Below are positions 58,248-64,000 of a DNA stretch of 64,000 nucleotides, piece after piece. The stretch's first letter is position 1, and each line of letters starts with the position of its first letter. The notes beneath the pieces were generated by a model. It was not told where the DNA came from and made no database searches. It was given only the letters and a program-made list of their open reading frames with translations. A program made the translations under genes and the position numbers. The DNA lies in NCBI GenBank assembly GCA_903832005.1, contig CAIKZO010000073.1, positions 1-64,000 of the forward strand. Reading direction: 5' to 3'. This DNA comes from Enhydrobacter aerosaccus (GTDB lineage Bacteria > Pseudomonadota > Alphaproteobacteria > Reyranellales > Reyranellaceae).

Positions 58248-59249
58248 ATGACTGCATCAATCAATATTTCCATGCCGCTGCCGGGCGCCGCGTTCGGCGC
58301 GACCGTGCGGCTCGCCCGTCCGCTCAGCGAGACGATGCCGGAGGGCCTGCCGCAGGCATTGGCCGATGCGGGTGGCCTGCTGCTGCTCCCGGGCCTCGGC
58401 GAGATCACCGGAACGCCGCAGCTGCTGGTCGACCTCAGCTACAAATTTGGGCCCGAGGTTGAGGATTACCGCCGGCTGCTGACGCGGATGATCCTGGCGC
58501 ACGACGCGGTGCCCGAAATCTTCCAGGTAACCAACATGGTCCCGAATTTCCGGCGGCCGCCCGATCCGCCGGTGCCGCTGCTGACGGTGGATGGCAAGTT
58601 CCCCGTGCAGTACCCGCAGCGCGAGGGCTGGCACACCGATCAGAGCTATCGCCGGCCGCCGCCCGACATCTCGCTCTTCTATGCGGTACTGCCCGTCGAC
58701 CGGAAACGCGGCCAGACGCTTTTCGCATCAGGCGCGCTGGCCTATGAGGCGCTGCCGCCGTCGCTCAAGACCAGGATCGAAAACCTCGAAGGCCTGCACG
58801 CGCAGCCTGGTTCGGGACGCGATCGCGCCTCCGCCATCGCCGGCAAGACGCCCGGGCCATTCGCGCCGCACGAGCGCTCTCGCCCGCAGCCCGTCGTGCG
58901 AACGCATCCGGTCACGGGTCGGAAGGCGATCTATGTCTGCGAGGCGAGCCAGATGGACTGGTTCGAGGGCCCGTTCGTGGGGATGGAGCCCGGCCCGCAC
59001 GGCGAAGGCGCGAAGCTGCTCGACGAGTTGATGACGCACTACACACGCCCGGAGTTCGTCTACGTCCATGAATGGACCGCGGGCGACGTGCTGGTCTGGG
59101 ATAATCGCTGCCTCATCCACACCGCGACCTGGTACGACGCCGACACGGAGCAGCGCATGATGTGGCGCACCACGGTGCGCGGCAATCCGGGCGCGATCTA
59201 TGCCGGCGAGAAGAAGAGCTGGATCCCGGAGAGCGAAGCGGCCGAGTAG
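58248..59249 (+). CDS. TauD/TfdA family Fe(II)/2-oxoglutarate dioxygenase (paralogue 2)
   Basis: This 333-aa oxygenase (from the ATG at 58248, GGAGA just upstream) is a close paralogue of the protein at 4920-5933. It has GWHTDQSYRRPPPDISLFYA with the HxD iron ligands, LVWDNRCLIHTATWY with the distal His and RMMWRTTVRGNPGAIYAGE with the 2OG Arg. It diverges from the tandem binding-protein/creatininase operon and converges on another TauD-like gene. It may hydroxylate the imported compound. Confidence 0.92.
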   Translation: MTASINISMPLPGAAFGATVRLARPLSETMPEGLPQALADAGGLLLLPGLGEITGTPQLLVDLSYKFGPEVEDYRRLLTRMILAHDAVPEIFQVTNMVPNFRRPPDPPVPLLTVDGKFPVQYPQREGWHTDQSYRRPPPDISLFYAVLPVDRKRGQTLFASGALAYEALPPSLKTRIENLEGLHAQPGSGRDRASAIAGKTPGPFAPHERSRPQPVVRTHPVTGRKAIYVCEASQMDWFEGPFVGMEPGPHGEGAKLLDELMTHYTRPEFVYVHEWTAGDVLVWDNRCLIHTATWYDADTEQRMMWRTTVRGNPGAIYAGEKKSWIPESEAAE

Positions 59250-59252
59250 GCC

Positions 59253-60233
59253 TCAGCCGATGTAGCCCTGCGCGCCCTGGTCGCGCAGCCACAGTCGGAC
59301 GAGCAGGCGCCGGCGCTCGGCTTCGTCATAGTCATGGAACTCGGTGCGGCTGTGGCCGATCTCGCGGTTGGCGACGAACTGCATGTCGCCGGCCTGCAGG
59401 CGGAACTCGCAGCGCAGCTCGGGATCGCGGAAGACTTCCGCGACCGCCTCGATCGCCGCGGCAGTCTCGTTATCCATCGGCTCGCCCCGCATTGCGTAGG
59501 CGCCGCGAATCTGGTGGAGCGACAAGCGCGCGCGCATGCGGCCGCCGTCGCAGGTGAACAGCGGAGCCGAGAAGGTTGGCAGTTCGCCGGCGTGGAACTC
59601 GCGCTGGCGGTCGAACCAGAAGGGCTGATAGAGGCGCGGCAGCAGTTCGGCGTGACCGTCGAGCAGCGCATTGTGCGCGGTGGCGAAGCTCATGACCCGG
59701 CTCATGCCGCCCTCGCGCGCCTGGCGTACGCAGAGCAGGCCGACGAACTCCGGCATCAGGAAGTTGTAAGCGTTGTCGTTGTGGAACTGCAGGTCGATGT
59801 TGGTCTTGTCCGGGCGAATGCCGCTGCCGGGCAGAGCCTGTGCTCCGGTATCGAGCACGTCGTAGACGATCGTACCGTCGAGCTTCTGGGCCACCGGCCG
59901 CGCAAGCATGGCCGACAGGATCCAGTAGAGCGCCTTGGCTTCCTCGAGCGAGAGCTCTTCCGTCGGCAGGCCCTGGAGCAGCGCGAATCGGGGCCCGTCG
60001 GTCAGCACGCCGCGCACCTCTTCCATCGCGGCGCGGCAGGCCGGCAGCTCGAAACTGCCGGGTCGCAGTGCCAGCAGCGGCACCGGCTGGCGACGCAGGG
60101 TCCGCGCGGCCTCGATCAGCTCAGTTTGCGCGGCATCGGACAGCACGACGCGATAGTCGCCATCCTTGATGTCAGCCCGCGTCCAGGCGACGGGGCCGGT
60201 GAGGGGGCGATCGAGGATGGCGGGATGATTCAT
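59253..60233 (-). CDS. TauD-like dioxygenase (third, divergent)
   Basis: This 326-aa non-heme iron oxygenase is only distantly related to the other two. The HxD is in LQFHNDNAYNFLMPEF. The distal His and Arg are in ANREIGHSRTEFHDY and the following RRRLLVRLWLRDQ. MQFVANREIGHSRTEF is the usual C-terminal TauD pattern. The ATG at 60233 is chosen over a GTG at 60263 because it is the standard start, although no good ribosome site is seen for either. The substrate is unknown. Confidence 0.85.
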   Translation of the reverse strand: MNHPAILDRPLTGPVAWTRADIKDGDYRVVLSDAAQTELIEAARTLRRQPVPLLALRPGSFELPACRAAMEEVRGVLTDGPRFALLQGLPTEELSLEEAKALYWILSAMLARPVAQKLDGTIVYDVLDTGAQALPGSGIRPDKTNIDLQFHNDNAYNFLMPEFVGLLCVRQAREGGMSRVMSFATAHNALLDGHAELLPRLYQPFWFDRQREFHAGELPTFSAPLFTCDGGRMRARLSLHQIRGAYAMRGEPMDNETAAAIEAVAEVFRDPELRCEFRLQAGDMQFVANREIGHSRTEFHDYDEAERRRLLVRLWLRDQGAQGYIG

Positions 60234-60279
60234 GGCGGAAGTAGAAGGCAAAAATCCTGCCACCGCCAGAGGGCCGGGA

Positions 60280-60807
60280 TTACTTCCCGCAGGGCAGCGC
60301 GTTCATCTCCGGGCCGAGATCGTGCGGCGGCGGGACCTGCGAGAGCGACGTAACGCTGGGCGACAGGGCCCAGGCAAAGGCGCGTTCCAGGCGGGTGCAG
60401 TATTCGGGGTCGGTGTTGCGCTGCTGGGCCTCCCGATTGGCGAACTCGGTGATCACCACGTCGAAGTTCTGGCGACGCTTTGTAACGACGTCCTTCAGTT
60501 CGACGGCATTACTCGACAAGTCGCCGGAGAACTTGGCCAGCACTTCACCATATTGCTTGTCGTACTTGCGGCTGCCATCGGCGTTCTGGCAGCTGAGCGT
60601 GCCGACCGCCATTTCCTGTTGGACCATGCGAGAATTGTAGGCGCTGAGCGACCCTTGGTCGTAGCAGGCCTGCTTGGAGGCGGGCGCCGACACCTGGGCG
60701 ACCTTCATCTGATAGTCGGGAGCGGGCTTCTTCTCCGCGAGGGGCTTGGGCGCGCAGGCGGCGACTCCGAGGGACAGAGCCAGACCGAGGGCGAAGAAGG
60801 GCTTCAT
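60280..60807 (-). CDS. putative lipoprotein
   Basis: This 175-aa protein has a lipoprotein signal (FFALGLALSLGVAAC, lipobox AAC with lipidation Cys18). The mature part has three further cysteines (ACYDQG, LSCQNAD, EYCTRLE) and a late PCGK. It would be anchored in a membrane facing the periplasm. No family is recognised. It ends about 50 nt before the TauD-like gene downstream. An 11-nt direct repeat lies ahead of its start. Confidence 0.75.
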   Translation of the reverse strand: MKPFFALGLALSLGVAACAPKPLAEKKPAPDYQMKVAQVSAPASKQACYDQGSLSAYNSRMVQQEMAVGTLSCQNADGSRKYDKQYGEVLAKFSGDLSSNAVELKDVVTKRRQNFDVVITEFANREAQQRNTDPEYCTRLERAFAWALSPSVTSLSQVPPPHDLGPEMNALPCGK

Positions 60808-60817
60808 TTTTTACCTT

Positions 60818-60844
60818 ATTTTTGCCGAACGGCATTTTTGCCGA
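60818..60844. repeat. two 11-nt direct repeats upstream of the lipoprotein gene
   Basis: ATTTTTGCCGA occurs at 60818-60828 and again at 60834-60844, a 16-nt period separated by ACGGC. They fall in the 11-40 bp upstream of the lipoprotein start codon and could be a regulator site or a chance duplication. Confidence 0.4.
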
Positions 60845-60879
60845 CGGGAGCTAACGTGCGCCTCGGGCGCGTGGTTCCC

Positions 60880-61611
60880 TCAATGAAGGACAGCGCTCAG
60901 GAAGGTTTCGAGCTCCGGTGTCGCAGGCTTGGCGAGCGTGTCGGCGGCGGGGCCCTGTTCCCAGATCTTGCCGTGGTGCATGAAGACCACACGGTTGGCG
61001 ACGCGGCGGGCGAAGCCGATCTCGTGCGTCACCAGCATCATGGTCATGCCGTCGCGCGCCATCTCCTCCAAGGTCTTCAGCACTTCTCCGACCAGCTCGG
61101 GATCGAGCGCTGAGGTGATCTCGTCGAACAGCATCAGTGTGGGCTGCATGGCCAGAGACCGAGCGATGGCGACCCTCTGCTGCTGGCCGCCGGAGAGCTG
61201 GTCCGGGTAGGCGTCGATCTTGTCGGCCAGTCCCACCTTGCGCAGGACCGACTCGGCCAGCGCGCGCGTTTGGGCGGGCGCGACACCCTTCACCACCCGG
61301 GGCGCCAGGGTGATGTTTTTCTCGACGTTGAGATGGGGGAAGAGGTTGAAGCTCTGGAACACGATGCCGACATGCTGGCGCAGCTTGCGCAGGTCGGTGT
61401 TGGGATCGTTCACCTTCGTGCCCTCGAAGGAGACGCTGCCGCCCTGGATCGGCTCCAGCCCGTTCACGCAGCGCAGCATCGTGCTCTTGCCCGAGCCGGA
61501 GCGGCCGATGATGGCGATGATCTCGCCCTTCTCGACGGTAAGGGAGACGCCTTTCAGGACCTGGTTCTGACCGTAGCTCTTCACCACGTCCTTCAGTTCA
61601 ACGAGCGACAT
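60880..61611 (-). CDS. polar amino acid ABC transporter ATP-binding protein
   Basis: This 243-aa ATPase has Walker A GRSGSGKSTMLRC near residue 34, signature LSGGQQQRVAIARSLAMQPT and Walker B LMLFDEITSALDP (the EITSALDP form seen in GlnQ/HisP types). The H-loop is VTHEIGFA. The start at 61611 overlaps the end of the upstream permease gene by 14 nt. It forms an operon with two His/Gln-type permeases. Its binding protein is not adjacent and may be one of the tandem pair at 56592-58168. Confidence 0.95.
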   Translation of the reverse strand: MSLVELKDVVKSYGQNQVLKGVSLTVEKGEIIAIIGRSGSGKSTMLRCVNGLEPIQGGSVSFEGTKVNDPNTDLRKLRQHVGIVFQSFNLFPHLNVEKNITLAPRVVKGVAPAQTRALAESVLRKVGLADKIDAYPDQLSGGQQQRVAIARSLAMQPTLMLFDEITSALDPELVGEVLKTLEEMARDGMTMMLVTHEIGFARRVANRVVFMHHGKIWEQGPAADTLAKPATPELETFLSAVLH

Positions 61612-62248
61612 GCAGCCTCCGTTCGAGCCGCCGCGAGATCTGCGTGAGCGGGAAGCACAGCGCAAAATAGAGGGCGGCCACGGTGAGATAGACGGTGAAG
61701 GGACGGAAGGTGACCGCCGTCGTGAGCTGACCCTCGCGTGTCAGCTCGACGAAGCCGATGACGGCGGCAAGCGAGGTGTTCTTGATGAGCTGGACCAGGA
61801 AGCCGACGGTGGGCGGGATCGCCAGCCGCATCGCCTGCGGGATGATGATGTAGCGCAGTTGCGCGCCAAGCCCGAGGCCCAGCGACGCGCCGGCCTCCCA
61901 CTGGGTCTTCGAGATGGCCTGCAGGCAGCCGCGCCAGATCTCGCCGAGGAAGGCGCCCGCATAGATCGAATAGGAGGCGGCCGCGGCAATCCAGGGCGAG
62001 ACCTCGATGCCGAAGATCGACAGGCCGAAGAAGAAGACGAACAGCCAGGCCAGCAGCGGCGTGCCCTGCACGACATGGACGTAGATCGAGCCGATCCAGC
62101 GCAGCGGCGCCAAGGCCGAGGTGCGCAGCAGCGCCACCGCGAGGCCCACGATTCCCCCGCCGATGAAGGCGATCGCCGTCAGCGCCAGGGTCCAGCGCAT
62201 GGCCGCGATCAGGTAGAGAACGTCGTTGAAGGAGAATTCGCGGATCAT
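61598..62248 (-). CDS. polar amino acid ABC transporter permease
   Basis: This 216-aa permease of the HisM/GlnP family starts MIREFSFNDVLYLIAAMRWT. It shows several hydrophobic helices and the conserved EAA-type loop GEIWRGCLQAISKTQWEAGA, then LRYIIIPQAMRLAIPPTVG and VELTREGQ-type C-terminal elements. Its start overlaps the preceding permease stop by ATGA. Confidence 0.93.
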   Translation of the reverse strand: MIREFSFNDVLYLIAAMRWTLALTAIAFIGGGIVGLAVALLRTSALAPLRWIGSIYVHVVQGTPLLAWLFVFFFGLSIFGIEVSPWIAAAASYSIYAGAFLGEIWRGCLQAISKTQWEAGASLGLGLGAQLRYIIIPQAMRLAIPPTVGFLVQLIKNTSLAAVIGFVELTREGQLTTAVTFRPFTVYLTVAALYFALCFPLTQISRRLERRLHVAR

Positions 62249-62919
62249 CGGCTGCTCGTCCGGCGCGCGAACACGAGCTGGTAGAGGAGCGCGAACAGGA
62301 GGCGGAAGACCAGCGCCAGCGCAAGATAGGCCGCGGCCACGACGATGTAGCACTCGAAGTCACGGAAGGTGCGCGACTGCACGATCGAGGCCATGTGGAA
62401 GAGGTCCTGCGCGGAGATCTGCGACACGACCGAGGTCGCGAGCATCAGCAGCACGAACTGACTGGCCAGCGCGGGGTACATCAGCTTGAGCGCAGGGAAG
62501 ATGATGACGTAGCGGAAGATCTGCAGGCCGGTCATGCCCAGCGATTGGCCGGCCTCGATCTGCGACTTGGGAATGGCTTCCAGCCCCGCGCGCAGGATCT
62601 CGATCGAATAGGCGCCGAGGTTGATCGACAGCGCGATCATCGCAGCCGTCGCGGCATCGAACTTGAGGCCGGCGCTGGGCAGGCCGAAGAAGATCAGGAA
62701 GAGCTGCACGATCAGCGGCGTGTTGCGGATCACTTCGACGTAGACCCCGACGGGCCGCTTCAGCCAGTTGGGGCCGTAGACGCGGGCCGCGGCGCCGGTG
62801 ATGCCGATCACCAGCCCGCTCAACATGGTCACGACGGACAGTTCGAGCGTGAGCGCCAGCCCGTCCAGAAGGAGGTCTGACGCGGCGAAGACGTCGCGGA
62901 ACTGAAGGGTGTAGTTCAT
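62245..62919 (-). CDS. polar amino acid ABC transporter permease
   Basis: This 224-aa permease starts MNYTLQFRDVFAASDLLLDG. The family loop IEILRAGLEAIPKSQIEAGQ lies mid-protein, followed by LQIFRYVIIFPALKLMYPAL. About five helices are visible. It pairs with the 61598 gene. The ATG at 62919 overlaps the stop of the upstream Opp-type permease by one base, so the two transport systems are co-translated. Confidence 0.93.
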   Translation of the reverse strand: MNYTLQFRDVFAASDLLLDGLALTLELSVVTMLSGLVIGITGAAARVYGPNWLKRPVGVYVEVIRNTPLIVQLFLIFFGLPSAGLKFDAATAAMIALSINLGAYSIEILRAGLEAIPKSQIEAGQSLGMTGLQIFRYVIIFPALKLMYPALASQFVLLMLATSVVSQISAQDLFHMASIVQSRTFRDFECYIVVAAAYLALALVFRLLFALLYQLVFARRTSSR

Positions 62920-63824
62920 CAACGACGCTCGCTACGGGGATCGAGGGCATCCTGCAAGCCGTCGCCCAGGAAATTGAAGGCGATCACCGTCAGGAAGATG
63001 AGCAGGCCGGGCCACAGCGCCAGCAACGGGGCGTCCTGCAGGAAGTCCTGCGCGCCGGTCAGCATGTTGCCCCAGCTTGCCTCGGGCGGCTGGATGCCGA
63101 GGCCGAGAAAGGACAGCGTCGATTCGAGCAGGATCAGCGTGCCCGCCACCATCGTGGTGGAGACGACCAGCGAGCCCATGGCATTGGGCAGAATGTGACG
63201 CAGCATGATCCGCACTGGCCGGGCGCCGAGTGCGCGAGCGGCCCGTGTGAAGTCGCGCGCCTTGAGCGACAAGGTCTCCGCGCGCACCAGCCGCGCCGCC
63301 GTTGTCCAGCCGGTCAGCGAAACGATCAGCACGATGCGGTAGAGCGAGAAGGCCTCCGAGTGTGCGATCCGCTCCGGGATGCCGATCTTCGCGGGATCGA
63401 GCGCGGCCAGCACGATCAGCAACGGCAACAGCGGTAGCGCGATCACGCCGTCGGTGAAACGCATCAATACGCTGTCGAGCCGGCCGCCGAGATAGCCCGC
63501 GACGACACCGATCAGCGCGCCGAGGATCGCCGACAGCAGGGCGCCGGACATGCCGACCAGCAGCGAAACCCGCCCGCCATCGAGCAGGCGCTGGAAGAGG
63601 TCGCGGCCCAAGTCGTCGGTGCCCAGCCAATGCTCGGCCGACGGCGGCTCGAAGCGTCGGAAGAGATCGGTCGCCGACGGATCGACGCCGCGCAGCTCTG
63701 CGAGCAGAGGAGCGGCCAATGCCAAGGCCAGCACGATGGCGAGGAAGACGAGCGACGCCTGCGCCAGCCGATGGCGCAGCAGGCGGTGCCAGACGAGCAG
63801 GGTGGGGCGCTGGGCCGCGATCAT
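62919..63824 (-). CDS. Opp/Dpp-type ABC transporter permease (DppC-like)
   Basis: This 301-aa permease of the oligopeptide group has AEHWLGTDDLGRDLFQRLLD, the DppC hallmark near residue 70. The loop ARDFTRAARALGARPVRIML follows, and it ends FLGDGLQDALDPRSERR. It overlaps both the partial permease upstream and the polar-amino-acid permease downstream, and so belongs to one long minus-strand operon. Its ATPase subunits would lie outside the window or be shared. Confidence 0.93.
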   Translation of the reverse strand: MIAAQRPTLLVWHRLLRHRLAQASLVFLAIVLALALAAPLLAELRGVDPSATDLFRRFEPPSAEHWLGTDDLGRDLFQRLLDGGRVSLLVGMSGALLSAILGALIGVVAGYLGGRLDSVLMRFTDGVIALPLLPLLIVLAALDPAKIGIPERIAHSEAFSLYRIVLIVSLTGWTTAARLVRAETLSLKARDFTRAARALGARPVRIMLRHILPNAMGSLVVSTTMVAGTLILLESTLSFLGLGIQPPEASWGNMLTGAQDFLQDAPLLALWPGLLIFLTVIAFNFLGDGLQDALDPRSERR

Positions 63825-64000
63825 TGCAGCGCCACGCGCGGATCGACCCAGGCTTGAGCGAGATCGGCCAGCAGGTTGCCGAGGATGGTGGTGAAGGTGG
63901 CGATGAGGAGGCCGACCAGCGCCAGATTGTAATCGTTGTCGAGGATTGCCTGGTAGATCGCCTTGCCCATGCCGGGCCAGGCGAACATCGTCTCCGTGAT
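63821..64000 (-). CDS. Opp/Dpp-type permease, DppB-like (partial, C-terminal end)
   Basis: The window cuts this gene. The visible 59 codons read in from position 64000 and contain TETMFAWPGMGKAIYQAILD, the pre-terminal motif of DppB permeases, ending DLAQAWVDPRVALQ. Its stop overlaps the next gene start (ATGA). The N-terminal part lies beyond the window. Confidence 0.9.
   Translation of the reverse strand: MTETMFAWPGMGKAIYQAILDNDYNLALVGLLIATFTTILGNLLADLAQAWVDPRVALQ

Overview
The window is a high-GC (visibly about two-thirds G+C) bacterial chromosome segment. It is almost certainly from an alphaproteobacterium: it carries a class I 5-aminolevulinate synthase (HemA, C4 pathway), a ChrR-type anti-sigma factor, an HWE/HisKA_2-type histidine kinase, a glmU-glmS pair and many periplasmic-binding-protein ABC transporters. 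The style (oligotrophic soil or water heterotroph rich in amino-acid and peptide uptake systems) would fit a Reyranella/Bradyrhizobium-like lineage, but genus is inference only. No rRNA, CRISPR array, prophage or intact insertion sequence was seen. One tRNA (Val, CAC anticodon) is present.

Layout. 0.2-5.9 kb (+): M20 peptidase, ECF sigma factor with an overlapping ChrR-like anti-sigma factor, carboxymuconolactone-decarboxylase-like protein, M81 (MlrC-like) peptidase and a TauD/TfdA oxygenase. 5.9-9.3 kb (-): small secreted protein, redoxin/2OG-oxygenase fusion, tRNA-Val, a glycosyltransferase-like protein and an HAD phosphatase. 9.3-12.6 kb (+): glmU-glmS for UDP-GlcNAc synthesis. 12.6-13.7 kb (-): secreted seven-EF-hand protein. 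13.9-22.2 kb (+): complete branched-chain-amino-acid-type (Liv) ABC transporter followed by three paralogous binding proteins, interrupted by a reverse-strand nitroreductase. 22.2-28.7 kb: small EF-hand protein, glutathione reductase, a GluR0-like ligand-gated potassium channel, class II DAHP synthase, nicotinate phosphoribosyltransferase and a GST.

28.7-37.2 kb is a stress-type accessory block: P3A-type H+-ATPase split by a frameshift, BON protein, CHAD protein, zinc alcohol dehydrogenase, tandem universal stress protein, GSP17M-like protein, eRF1-domain-like protein and an orphan PAS-HWE kinase. It is followed by about 570 bp of palindrome-rich non-coding DNA containing an inverted pair of REP-like units. 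37.8-42.6 kb holds a small conserved protein, an MFS transporter, hemA, a small membrane protein and a class III aminotransferase.

42.6-54.8 kb is a peptide or amino-acid-derivative catabolic locus: a GntR/FCD regulator divergent from RidA, a PLP aminotransferase, an atypical M19 dipeptidase homologue, two binding proteins of different families, DppBCDF and an M20 amidohydrolase. A DUF6671-type zinc-ribbon protein follows. 54.8-64 kb is a second uptake/hydrolysis locus, mostly on the minus strand: two tandem polar-amino-acid binding proteins, a creatininase-family amidohydrolase, an M14 deacylase, two TauD-type oxygenases, a lipoprotein, a polar-amino-acid ABC transporter (ATPase and two permeases) and an Opp-type permease pair running off the end of the window.

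The items most worth a second look are the GluR0-like channel, the anti-sigma factor lacking its cysteine zinc ligands, the M19 homologue lacking canonical metal ligands within a GntR-RidA-peptide locus, the Fur/Irr-like palindromes sharing an exact 11-mer upstream of hemA and the nitroreductase, the REP pair, and an intrinsic-terminator hairpin lying inside a coding frame.
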